Shown here: positions 8,299 through 15,313 of the stretch, piece after piece
How the letters are laid out: the number at the start of each line of letters is the position of its first letter
How positions within the stretch are numbered: position 1 is the stretch's first letter
From: Agarilytica sp045430345
Lineage (GTDB): Bacteria; Pseudomonadota; Gammaproteobacteria; Pseudomonadales; Cellvibrionaceae
DNA length: 64,000 nucleotides
NCBI GenBank assembly: GCA_045430345.1
Contig: JAILXT010000001.1
Coordinates: 186,001-250,000 of the forward strand
Reading direction: 5' to 3'
Notes under the pieces: generated by a model
Seen by the model: only the letters and a program-made list of their open reading frames with translations
Told to the model about the DNA's origin: nothing
Databases searched by the model: none
Position numbers and translations under genes: made by a program

Positions 8299-8952
8299 TT
8301 AATTTTCTTCGTCGTTATCAGAGAGTAAGTTAAAAAGTGCATCTTTCTCAGACTGAGTAACTTCTGCTTTGTTGGCCAAGTGATCAGATGAACGGCTAAC
8401 GCAGTTGCGCCCAGACTGCTTTGCCTTATACAGCTCAGCGTCCGCGCGCGCAATAAATTCTTCCATTGAGTCATCATGGGAGTGCAAATACGTATCAACA
8501 CCAATACTGGCGGTTATGGGGATGTTTTGGCCGTTCTCGTAAAGCGGGTTCTGTTCAAGTTGTTGTCGGACACGTTCCGCCACTTGGGTACCTACCAGCA
8601 AGGGGGTGGAGGGCAGTATTACGCCGAATTCCTCACCGCCGTAGCGGCAAGCGACATCGATCTTGCGGATAACCGTTTTGATTAACGAGGCGATGTGCTG
8701 AAGGGCCTTGTCGCCCACTACATGGCCATAGGTGTCGTTAACACGTTTAAAGTGGTCTGCGTCGAGAATAAAGAAGGTCGTGGGCTGCTGGTTGCGCTGG
8801 GTGCGTTCCATCTCTCTTTCAAGCATGAAGCGCAAATGACGGACATTTGAAAGCCCTGTGAGGGGGTCGGTGCTCACTTGCTCTTTTAACGCAATAATCT
8901 CTTGATTGAGTTGCGCTAGTTTTTCGCCAATGGCGCAAGTGCTGTCGCCCAT
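8299..8952 (-). CDS. Diguanylate cyclase (GGDEF domain)
   Basis: The 217-residue protein makes cyclic di-GMP from two GTP. Residues 1-27 form a short helical segment with no recognisable sensor, then DPLTGLSNVRHL opens the GGDEF domain. The active-site signature is RYGGEEF (GGEEF at residues 105-109). An inhibitory I-site, RKID, lies five residues before it at 96-99, so product feedback is expected. The C-terminus TASIGVDTYLHSHDDSMEEFIARADAELYKAKQSGRN is typical. The frame is open upstream of 8952 without a clear ATG and the ribosome site is poor, so the N-terminus could be slightly longer. It lies beside the chemotaxis cluster on the opposite strand. Confidence 0.93.
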   Translation of the reverse strand: MGDSTCAIGEKLAQLNQEIIALKEQVSTDPLTGLSNVRHLRFMLEREMERTQRNQQPTTFFILDADHFKRVNDTYGHVVGDKALQHIASLIKTVIRKIDVACRYGGEEFGVILPSTPLLVGTQVAERVRQQLEQNPLYENGQNIPITASIGVDTYLHSHDDSMEEFIARADAELYKAKQSGRNCVSRSSDHLANKAEVTQSEKDALFNLLSDNDEEN

Positions 8953-9209
8953 AGGGCAAGCTGTAGTGTCGTCAGCGTTGTTCAGTGTTATTCCCCAAAA
9001 ACCTTTTGAATTACATGACCTTAAAGAACTATAGCGGGAATCCGGAAACCCTTCCAGGAAATGATCATTTGAGCGGTTTTGGATGTTTTTGATGGATGGA
9101 TAGGAGGGGGCTTTGGCTACTTCTCAGAAGAGGGCCGAAACCCATCTTCTGGAGTAGAGAGTCCGCTGATGGCAGACTATTTGGCGGTCATAGACCTAAA
9201 GTAAATAAA

Positions 9210-9527
9210 CTAGTGACGTGTCTCTTTTCGTTTGGCAGATTCCTCTTTTAGCTTTCGTTCAAGGGTGGAGAAAGCTTCTCTCACAGCAATATGTACAGAG
9301 GGGTCATCTTGGCTAACGGTTATGGGTGAGCCTTTGAGCCCGAGTTCGATGGATGCTCGAAACATCTTGCCTTTGTGTTTATGCTTGTGGGGTGCGTCTA
9401 ATACAACGCGACTGTGGAGAATGGAATCGGAATATCTGTGGAGTTTTTCTATCTTTTTGTAGATGGTGTCATTCAGTGCAGGTGATGCGTCGAAATCACG
9501 ATATACAACGTCTGCATTCGCCTTCAT
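9210..9527 (-). CDS. HPF/RaiA-family ribosome-associated protein
   Basis: The 105-residue protein resembles hibernation promoting factors, which bind the 30S subunit and stabilise inactive ribosomes in stationary phase. Visible features are the N-terminal strand (ADVVYRDFDASPALNDTIYKKIEKLHRY), a His/Lys-rich turn (HKHKHKGK), FRASIELGLKGSPITVSQDD and the helix VHIAVREAFSTLERKLKEE. It is the short form without the dimerisation tail. The ATG at 9527 has GGAGG eight bases upstream. A perfect 16-base palindrome sits about 95 bases upstream. It is not next to rpoN, unlike E. coli hpf, so this may be a second paralogue; no symbol is assigned. Confidence 0.86.
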   Translation of the reverse strand: MKANADVVYRDFDASPALNDTIYKKIEKLHRYSDSILHSRVVLDAPHKHKHKGKMFRASIELGLKGSPITVSQDDPSVHIAVREAFSTLERKLKEESAKRKETRH

Positions 9528-9922
9528 AGGCTAGCCTCCATATATGTGCCAAATTAAATTACGACTAAATCCCACTTCAATTCGGGGTTATCCGAGAAGT
9601 GTTCTTTTAGAAACTTAAAAAACTGTGGCCACAGTTATATATTGACTTCTGTCATAAAAAATTCAAGGATTTTTTGAGAATATTATGTTCGGTTCTTATG
9701 CTTTTACGCGGGTCGGCCTACCTAAGTCACTGAAATGTTTAAAGAAAACCTAGCAAGGTTTTATGTCTTAAGCCGGCATTTTTTTATTTTATGAGATGCG
9801 TAACGGTTTTTTTATCTGAATAGTTTGACGGCTGATGTTATTTGGTCTTAAGCAGGGAATCTACGCCGGATTTTCGTCCAAAGCTAAATGCATACGAGGT
9901 TCAGACTCAAATATAGCGGGCT
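9528..9922. other. 395-base intergenic region between the hpf-like gene and DUF503
   Basis: This AT-rich stretch carries a perfect palindrome (9621-9636) and several T runs near 9780-9815. It should contain the promoter of the hpf-like gene and the 3' end of the DUF503 transcript. No ORF with a credible ribosome site or family resemblance was found on either strand. Confidence 0.6.
9621..9636. promoter_or_regulatory. 16-base perfect palindrome, candidate operator of the hpf-like gene
   Basis: AACTGTGGCCACAGTT is fully self-complementary and lies 94 bases upstream of the hpf-like start. No regulator is recognised from the sequence; operator function is inferred only from symmetry and position. 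Confidence 0.35.
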
Positions 9923-10204
9923 TTACAGCCACTCTAGACATTGATCGGAAACCTCTGCATCGATGTTATGTGCGCAGTGATCCAGAACTTTGTTCAAGGT
10001 TGATTCAATTAGACGTTTGTCTGTACTGGTACAGACAAAACTCCAGCTGGCTTGCTGCCAAGTATCCATATCATCTGATTCACATACCGCCATATTCTTT
10101 ACCGCGCCAAACTTATCACGAAGCCCACTTAACCGGCCGCGTTTTTCTTTAAGTGATGAGCAGCCATGTAGAAAAAAACGTATCTGTAATTGCGCTATAA
10201 ACAT
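9923..10204 (-). CDS. DUF503 family protein
   Basis: The 93-residue protein matches DUF503: FIAQLQIRFFLHGCSSLKEKRGRLSGLRDKF near the start (the SLKEKR motif is the hallmark), then a short DTWQQASWSFVCTSTDKRLIESTLNKVLDH strand-helix unit and an EVSDQCLEWL end. Some relatives are annotated as YlxP-like and are encoded near translation genes, but no function is established. The neighbouring hpf-like gene on the same strand is 395 bases downstream, so co-transcription is uncertain. Opposite-strand frames over this region were judged to be shadows. Confidence 0.8.
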   Translation of the reverse strand: MFIAQLQIRFFLHGCSSLKEKRGRLSGLRDKFGAVKNMAVCESDDMDTWQQASWSFVCTSTDKRLIESTLNKVLDHCAHNIDAEVSDQCLEWL

Positions 10205-10220
10205 AATTTAAAATTTTTAG

Positions 10221-10248
10221 TTGAAATTGTTTTGGGGTGTCACCATAT
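10221..10248 (+). promoter_or_regulatory. Sigma-32-like heat-shock promoter of hsp20
   Basis: TTGAAA at 10221-10226 and CACCATAT from 10241, 14 bases apart, resemble the sigma-32 pattern (CTTGAA, 13-15 bases, CCCCATNT). Transcription from here would give a leader of about 130 bases ending in the ROSE-like hairpin before hsp20. Confidence 0.6.
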
Positions 10249-10253
10249 CTTTA

Positions 10254-10380
10254 TTGAGCCTGCTCAACGAGAGGTTCGTAATAGAAAATAGCGTATTCGT
10301 GTTATCGCCGTATACGTCTATTTTAACTGGTTCGATCCGCCGTGATGGACCTTAATTTTTATTGCTCAAATATGAGGATA
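10254..10380 (+). promoter_or_regulatory. ROSE-like RNA thermometer in the hsp20 leader
   Basis: A first hairpin is possible at 10254-10267 (TTGAGC/GCTCAA). The last hairpin pairs TTGCTCA (10362-10368) with TGAGGA (10373-10378), burying the ribosome-binding GAGGA, which lies nine bases before the ATG. The pairing UUGCU...AGGA leaves a G opposite G (10364/10377), the diagnostic mismatch of ROSE thermometers that melts on heating. ROSE elements are known upstream of IbpA-type small heat-shock genes in rhizobia and gammaproteobacteria, which fits the gene here. The intermediate leader (10268-10360) was not folded in detail. Confidence 0.72.
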
Positions 10381-10387
10381 AACACCC

Positions 10388-10858
10388 ATGAGAGATTTTG
10401 ACTTGTCCCCCCTATACCGTTCAGCCATTGGTTTCGATCGTATGGCAAATTTACTCGATAATATTAATCGCACTGAACAAACCCAGCCCAGTTACCCCCC
10501 CTATAACATTGAATTAACCGGGGAAGACAAATACCGTATTACGATGGCGGTTGCAGGCTTTACGGATGATGAAATGAATATTGAAGTGAAGCAGAATAAT
10601 TTAACTGTTACGGGTAAAAAATCGACGGATAAAGAAGGGCGTCAGTTTTTACACCAGGGCATCGCCGCGCGTAATTTTGAGCGACGTTTTCAGTTGGCGG
10701 ATTATGTGCGTGTTGAAAATGCGCGTTTGGAAAATGGTTTGTTGCATGTGGAGTTAGTACGTGAGGTACCCGAAGCGATGAAGCCGCGTACTATTGCAAT
10801 TAATTCCGCTGGATCACGCTCGAATTTAATTGAAGAGCAGGCGAATAAGGTCGCCTAG
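10388..10858 (+). CDS. Hsp20/IbpA-family small heat-shock protein
   Basis: The 156-residue cytoplasmic chaperone binds unfolding proteins without ATP. An N-terminal arm (LSPLYRSAIGFDRMANLLD) precedes the alpha-crystallin domain (PPYNIELTGEDKYRITMAVAGFTDDEMNIEV, then RNFERRFQLADYVRVENARLENGLLHVELV). An I-x-I-type tail motif (TIAINSAG) would dock neighbouring subunits. The N-terminal phrase FDRMANLLD is typical of IbpA proteins. Expression is probably controlled twice: transcription by a sigma-32-like promoter and translation by a ROSE-like thermometer. A hairpin 20 bases after the stop may end the transcript, so the gene is probably monocistronic. Confidence 0.95.
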   Translation: MRDFDLSPLYRSAIGFDRMANLLDNINRTEQTQPSYPPYNIELTGEDKYRITMAVAGFTDDEMNIEVKQNNLTVTGKKSTDKEGRQFLHQGIAARNFERRFQLADYVRVENARLENGLLHVELVREVPEAMKPRTIAINSAGSRSNLIEEQANKVA

Positions 10859-10878
10859 TTTCTAAGTGTTTTGATTCG

Positions 10879-10916
10879 ACGGGAAGGTCAACAGATGTTG
10901 GGCTTCCCGTTCTCGT
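10879..10916 (+). terminator. Probable hairpin terminator after hsp20
   Basis: ACGGGAAG (10879-10886) pairs with CTTCCCGT (10903-10910), with an inner CAAC/GTTG stem. Only a weak T-containing tail (TCTCGTT) follows, so termination efficiency is uncertain. Confidence 0.5.
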
Positions 10917-11129
10917 TATATTGCAGTTGCTCGGTGGTTGCAAATGTTGCACGCTATTTTATGGAGCGCTGTGAACATCTCCCGATACGCTTAGCTTCGG
11001 CATCCATACCTCATAAACCCTGAAAACTGCATGCAACCTTTGTATCTGTAATTGTGCTGTTTTTATTGTTTCTAGCGTTCTTTTTTCAAGTAAATTCTGT
11101 GTTTTCTGCTCGCGATTGGTTAAACGTAA

Positions 11130-12122
11130 TCATAAACTAAATAACTTCGCCCTGACCGTTGTTCTGTACTGGCCAGGTGTTGTGCCATGATGCTTTTTAA
11201 ATAAAGTATTGAAGTGCGCAATATCGTGGTAGCCGACTTTAAACATTACTTCGCTAAGACTTAAATTTGTCGTTTTTAATAAATCTTTCGCCATCTCCAT
11301 TCGAATTTTTTGCAGGTATTGCAAGGGCGTAGATCCTGTCGCATTTTTAAAGCGACGATTAAAGGTGCGAGAGCTCATGTCAAATTGTTGGGCAAGCCCC
11401 TGCAAATTAATTTCTTTTCCGTGGTTATCTTGCAACCATATTTGTATTTGCACAATATCTTCATCGGGGTGCGCATTCATGACATCCTGATAGGATTCTG
11501 AGCCCTCGTATGCACGCCGGATTTCGTGGAAGAAATGTCGCTCCACATGGCTCGCGATAGTGCGAGAGAAATAGCGTTGTATAAAGTGAATGGTTAAGTC
11601 TGCAAGCGAGTTGACGCTGCCAGTGCAGTATAGATTCCCCGCCTGGGTAATAAAGTGTTGCCGTTTTAGTGCTACTTCAGGATAACGTTGCTGAAATTGG
11701 TCGAAGTAGTGCCAGTGAGTGGTTGCGGGTTTGTTATTTAATAATCCTGCTTCGGCCATTAGGTAACACCCCGTGCCCACGCCAGCGATCAATGCCCCGT
11801 TTTCGTATTGTTTTTGTAACCATGGGAGCAGCGCCGCATTTTGCTTAACGATCGGGCGAGGGTTCCGCCACAGCGCCGGCAGGTACACGATATCGCTTTC
11901 TACAATATCGCTGATTGCCGCATCAGGGGTGATGGTGATGCCTGTGTGGGTGCGGACGGCCTTACCGTCTATTGTGACGAGCTTTATATCGAGGGGCTGC
12001 GCACTTTTACGACGAGTTGAACCGGACTGCGACAGTGCTTCAGCAGATCGCAATTGCTCCATAGGGAGTGAAACGCTGGTGGCGAGCATCTGTTGGCATA
12101 GGACAAATGTGACGCGAAGCAA
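11130..12122 (-). CDS. GlxA-type AraC-family transcriptional regulator (DJ-1/PfpI + HTH)
   Basis: The 330-residue protein has an N-terminal DJ-1/PfpI-like amidotransferase fold (DIVYLPALW..., ALIAGVGTGCYLMAEAGLLNNKPATTHW) and a C-terminal double helix-turn-helix AraC domain (LAQQFDMSSRTFNRRFKNATGSTPLQYLQKIRM, then LSEVMFKVGYHDIAHFNTLFKKHHGTTPGQYR). The GVGTGCYL segment sits where the nucleophile-elbow cysteine is in this fold. The frame begins with TTG at 12122 and no ATG precedes it before an in-frame stop; an internal ATG twelve codons in is an alternative. It is divergent from fabY across about 270 bases, so it may regulate that gene; its ligand is unknown. Confidence 0.88.
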   Translation of the reverse strand: MLRVTFVLCQQMLATSVSLPMEQLRSAEALSQSGSTRRKSAQPLDIKLVTIDGKAVRTHTGITITPDAAISDIVESDIVYLPALWRNPRPIVKQNAALLPWLQKQYENGALIAGVGTGCYLMAEAGLLNNKPATTHWHYFDQFQQRYPEVALKRQHFITQAGNLYCTGSVNSLADLTIHFIQRYFSRTIASHVERHFFHEIRRAYEGSESYQDVMNAHPDEDIVQIQIWLQDNHGKEINLQGLAQQFDMSSRTFNRRFKNATGSTPLQYLQKIRMEMAKDLLKTTNLSLSEVMFKVGYHDIAHFNTLFKKHHGTTPGQYRTTVRAKLFSL

Positions 12123-12391
12123 AGTATAGATCCTCTCGGAAATGAGGTACTTGGCTAGAATACGTATTTTTTGGCCGGTATGCCATTGTTTTATGGCTTA
12201 AATGCCACAGTTTATTTGTCTGCGCTTCTCTACACTATCGTCCAAAATTTCCTTTCACTAAGCGTTGTTTTTCGCGCGAGTGAATTCATAGAGTTACTGG
12301 CAGACGTTATTGTTATCTGGCGTACTGTCTGACGCGGCTTCTCTCATTTCTTTTGAGTGTAAGGGGAGGGCGCCACAGATTAAGGCATAGA

Positions 12392-14239
12392 ATGAAATCA
12401 CGATTACCCGTTATTGTTGGATTTGGTGGCTACAACGCAGCAGGGCGTAGTTCCGGTCATCAAGGTTATAAAAGAATGGTATTTGAAAGTCTGAATGCCG
12501 AGCAAAAAGCGCAAACGGTGTCTTCTCTATCTCACCTAATGGGATTGCCAGAAGCTGACGAAGAGGCGGTGTTAAATGGCACATTGATTCGTCGCATTGA
12601 ATCGAATCACTTTGATGCGGACGCTACACCGCTGACTAAAAAATTCACGCTGGAGCCATCTCGCGGCAGCTCTGCTAGCTTCACCGTATCGCGTCGTCAC
12701 TTGCCGACCATGCCACCTGAAAGTTGGCATATCGAGCCCCTGGACGAAGAGGGCAAGAAGTTCCGTGTCACGGTGTCAGATCAGCAAGAAGTGAAAGTGG
12801 ATACACGCGAGCCGATCGCAGTAAAAACGGCTGGGCAGTTACCCAGCGGGTTTAACCCCGGTGAGCATTATCGTTCCTTACATCACCCGCGTGGCTTACA
12901 AATGGCCGTGCTTGGCGCTTCTGATGCGGTTAAATCAGTGGGGATTCCTTGGCGGCAAATCGTTGAACAGCTTTCTCCCGACGAGGTGTCTGTATATAGC
13001 GCGAGCTTGATGTGTCAGCTCGACGATACCGGTTTTGGCGGTCTGTTTAATGGTCGTTTAAATGGCGACCGAACGTCATCGAAGCAAGTTGCGCTAGGGT
13101 TTAACTCCATGCCCGCGGATTTCATTAACGCTTATGTCCTGGGCAGTATGGGCGCTACGGCAGCCTCTGCAGGTGCCTGCGCAACGTATTTGTATAACTT
13201 ACGCCAAGGTGTAGAAGATATTCGCAGTGGGCGCCGAAAGGTGTCTATTGTCGGTGCTAGTGAAGCACCCATTTTGCCTGAAATTATTGATGGCTATGCC
13301 GCGATGGGCGCGTTAGCAACGGATCAAAATTTAATGAAGCTCGATGGGTCTGATACGCCAAATCATCGCCGTGCAAGTCGCCCATTTGGTGATAATACTG
13401 GGTTTACATTGGCTGAATCTGTTCAGTACACGGTATTGATGAGTGATGAATTGGCCTATGAGCTAGGTGCTAACATCTACGGCTCTGTGCCTGGGGTTTA
13501 TGTGAACGCGGATGGCTATAAAAAGTCCATTTCAGCTCCCGGCCCAGGCAACTACATTACTATGGCGAAAGCGATGGGCTTAGCGCGCACCCTGCTTGGC
13601 GACGAAGCGCTACAGCGACGCAGTTTTGTTCAAGCCCACGGCTCAAGTACTCCCCAAAACCGGGTAACGGAATCACGTATTTTCGACTCGGTAGCGAAAG
13701 CCTTCGGTATTGAAAAATGGCCCGTATGTGCGGTTAAGGCGTACCTTGGTCATGCTTTGGGTACCGCAAGTGGCGATCAAATGGCGGCGACATTAGGGGT
13801 GTTCCAGCACGGATTTTTACCGGGGATTAAAACCATTGATGGTGTTGCCGATGATGTATATGGCGATCGCCTGAACATTTCCCCTTCGGATATTCCTGTT
13901 CATGGCGCGTCTGATGTTGGTTTTATTAACTCGAAGGGCTTTGGTGGAAACAACGCAACAGCGGCAGTATTCTCTCCCCAAGTAACCGAGCGGTTTCTGG
14001 CTAATAAATACGGAAAGTCGGCGACGGCTCAATACCATCAGCGCCGCGAGCAAACATTGGCCTCAATCGATAATTACCTTACTGAAGCAGACGCGGGTGC
14101 GTTGAACCCCATATATGAGTTTGGGACTAAAATAGTGGACGAGGATAAGATTGAGGTGTCATCAAACGAGATTTCTGTGCCAGGGTTTTCACATAGTGTT
14201 GGTTTGGATATTACCGAAGGCTTTGATTCTTTCGAGTAA
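12392..14239 (+). CDS. fabY: Beta-ketoacyl-ACP synthase FabY-like
   Basis: The 615-residue protein resembles FabY of Pseudomonas aeruginosa, which condenses acetyl-CoA with malonyl-ACP to start fatty-acid synthesis in place of FabH. The N-terminal SRLPVIVGFGGYNAAGRSS is characteristic. The thiolase-fold triad is visible: Cys263 in SAGACATYL, one His in QAHGSSTPQNR and the other in YLGHALGTASG; a GFGGNNATAAVF loop follows. It is far longer than FabB/FabF (~410 residues), as FabY is. ATG 12392 is chosen for the AAGG six bases upstream; a TTG 13 codons earlier is less likely. An XRE-cupin regulator gene follows closely and fadBA lies 1 kb downstream. Confidence 0.87.
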   Translation: MKSRLPVIVGFGGYNAAGRSSGHQGYKRMVFESLNAEQKAQTVSSLSHLMGLPEADEEAVLNGTLIRRIESNHFDADATPLTKKFTLEPSRGSSASFTVSRRHLPTMPPESWHIEPLDEEGKKFRVTVSDQQEVKVDTREPIAVKTAGQLPSGFNPGEHYRSLHHPRGLQMAVLGASDAVKSVGIPWRQIVEQLSPDEVSVYSASLMCQLDDTGFGGLFNGRLNGDRTSSKQVALGFNSMPADFINAYVLGSMGATAASAGACATYLYNLRQGVEDIRSGRRKVSIVGASEAPILPEIIDGYAAMGALATDQNLMKLDGSDTPNHRRASRPFGDNTGFTLAESVQYTVLMSDELAYELGANIYGSVPGVYVNADGYKKSISAPGPGNYITMAKAMGLARTLLGDEALQRRSFVQAHGSSTPQNRVTESRIFDSVAKAFGIEKWPVCAVKAYLGHALGTASGDQMAATLGVFQHGFLPGIKTIDGVADDVYGDRLNISPSDIPVHGASDVGFINSKGFGGNNATAAVFSPQVTERFLANKYGKSATAQYHQRREQTLASIDNYLTEADAGALNPIYEFGTKIVDEDKIEVSSNEISVPGFSHSVGLDITEGFDSFE

Positions 14240-14299
14240 TACGGCATTTGATAAAACGCAATGCTGGTATGTGTCGGCAAAGGGTTTTATAGTCGAGCC

Positions 14300-14920
14300 A
14301 TGACAGACTCTCCCGATCTTGATAACACGCCAGAGCCCACACGTGAACATTCTAATTCACGTGTTCAGCCAGACCTAAGTGATACCGTTGGTGCGCGCCT
14401 ACAGTCTCTTAGACAAAAATTTGGTCTTTCTCAGCGAGAGCTGGCGCGGCGTGCGGACGTTACCAATAGTACGCTGTCCATGATCGAGCAGGGGAAAGTG
14501 AGCCCATCTGTCGGCTCTTTGGAAAAAATTCTTCACGCTTTTCCTATATCCCTCCAGGAGTTTTTCTCTGAATCGATTGAGTTAACTCCTACCGTTATTT
14601 CTAGAAATGAGTTTATTCATGTGCAGCGTGGCGAAGCTGATTTTCGCGTACTGCCACTGACCGTCGGTAATGAGCGAGACGGCATCTATCTGGCAGAGCA
14701 GGTGTATCCCCCAGGTGCGCGTGTCAGTTCTCAGTGGATGGTCCACAATGGTTTTATTGGCGGTATTTTAATTAGTGGCGCCTTAGATCTTCATTTGGAT
14801 GGCGTCATTTTTAACTTAAATGAAGGTGATGGCTTTAATTTCTCGCTCCATCGTGATCATACTTTCGTTAATCGCGGTGACAGCCCCTGCAAAATAGTGT
14901 GCGTCTCATTTAGCGAATAG
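14300..14920 (+). CDS. XRE-cupin transcriptional regulator (PuuR-like)
   Basis: The 206-residue protein has a disordered N-terminus, then a Cro/CI-type helix-turn-helix (VGARLQSLRQKFGLSQRELARRADVTNSTLSMIEQGKVSPSVGSLEKILHAF), then a C-terminal cupin barrel (YPPGARVSSQWMVHNGFIGGILISGALDLHLDG..., GDGFNFSLHRDHTFVNRGD). This architecture is shared by regulators such as PuuR that respond to small metabolites bound in the cupin. It follows fabY by 60 bases on the same strand and precedes fadBA, so a role in lipid metabolism is a reasonable inference but unproven. ATG 14300 is preferred over 14261, whose extra residues look non-coding; neither has a strong ribosome site. Confidence 0.85.
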   Translation: MTDSPDLDNTPEPTREHSNSRVQPDLSDTVGARLQSLRQKFGLSQRELARRADVTNSTLSMIEQGKVSPSVGSLEKILHAFPISLQEFFSESIELTPTVISRNEFIHVQRGEADFRVLPLTVGNERDGIYLAEQVYPPGARVSSQWMVHNGFIGGILISGALDLHLDGVIFNLNEGDGFNFSLHRDHTFVNRGDSPCKIVCVSFSE

Positions 14921-15313
14921 TCGCTACCCCATAGCGCTTACGCTATACGGAAGACATGATTTCCCCTATCTATTCTGTAGTCGAATATTTTCGATCAACT
15001 ATACTCATAATCACCGTTCCCTCCACGCTCGTTGAGATCAGTATCGCCACCAAAGTTGGCGCTTAATCACCTTGATGGATATGGGTAATTGTTGGAACCT
15101 TGGCATCATTCTGATGTGCTACAGGGTCGAGCGTATTTGGGTTTTACGTATTGGTGTTCTGTTGCGAGCCTTTCGTAAAGCGCCGATAATGCCCTTCATA
15201 CGCTCGTTTGACCCTAGTTTGTGTTTGATTTGTGTTCTATAAGTTCAATCTTAGGTCAGCAGACGCGTTTACGTCGGCATTAAACAAACGTTAAAACAAA
15301 AAAAGGATAAGCA
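14921..15313. other. 393-base intergenic region upstream of fadB
   Basis: It holds a short perfect hairpin (ATAGCG/CGCTAT, 14931-14946) just after the regulator gene, without a T run. Its last bases give fadB an AAAAAGGA ribosome site. A fad-operon promoter and operator should lie here; I could not identify a convincing FadR- or PsrA-type palindrome. No ORF is supported. Confidence 0.55.

Noticed and set aside
9835..10211. Two plus-strand frames opposite DUF503
   Set aside because: The minus-strand frame has the DUF503 SLKEKR motif and family length; the plus frames have no recognisable features.
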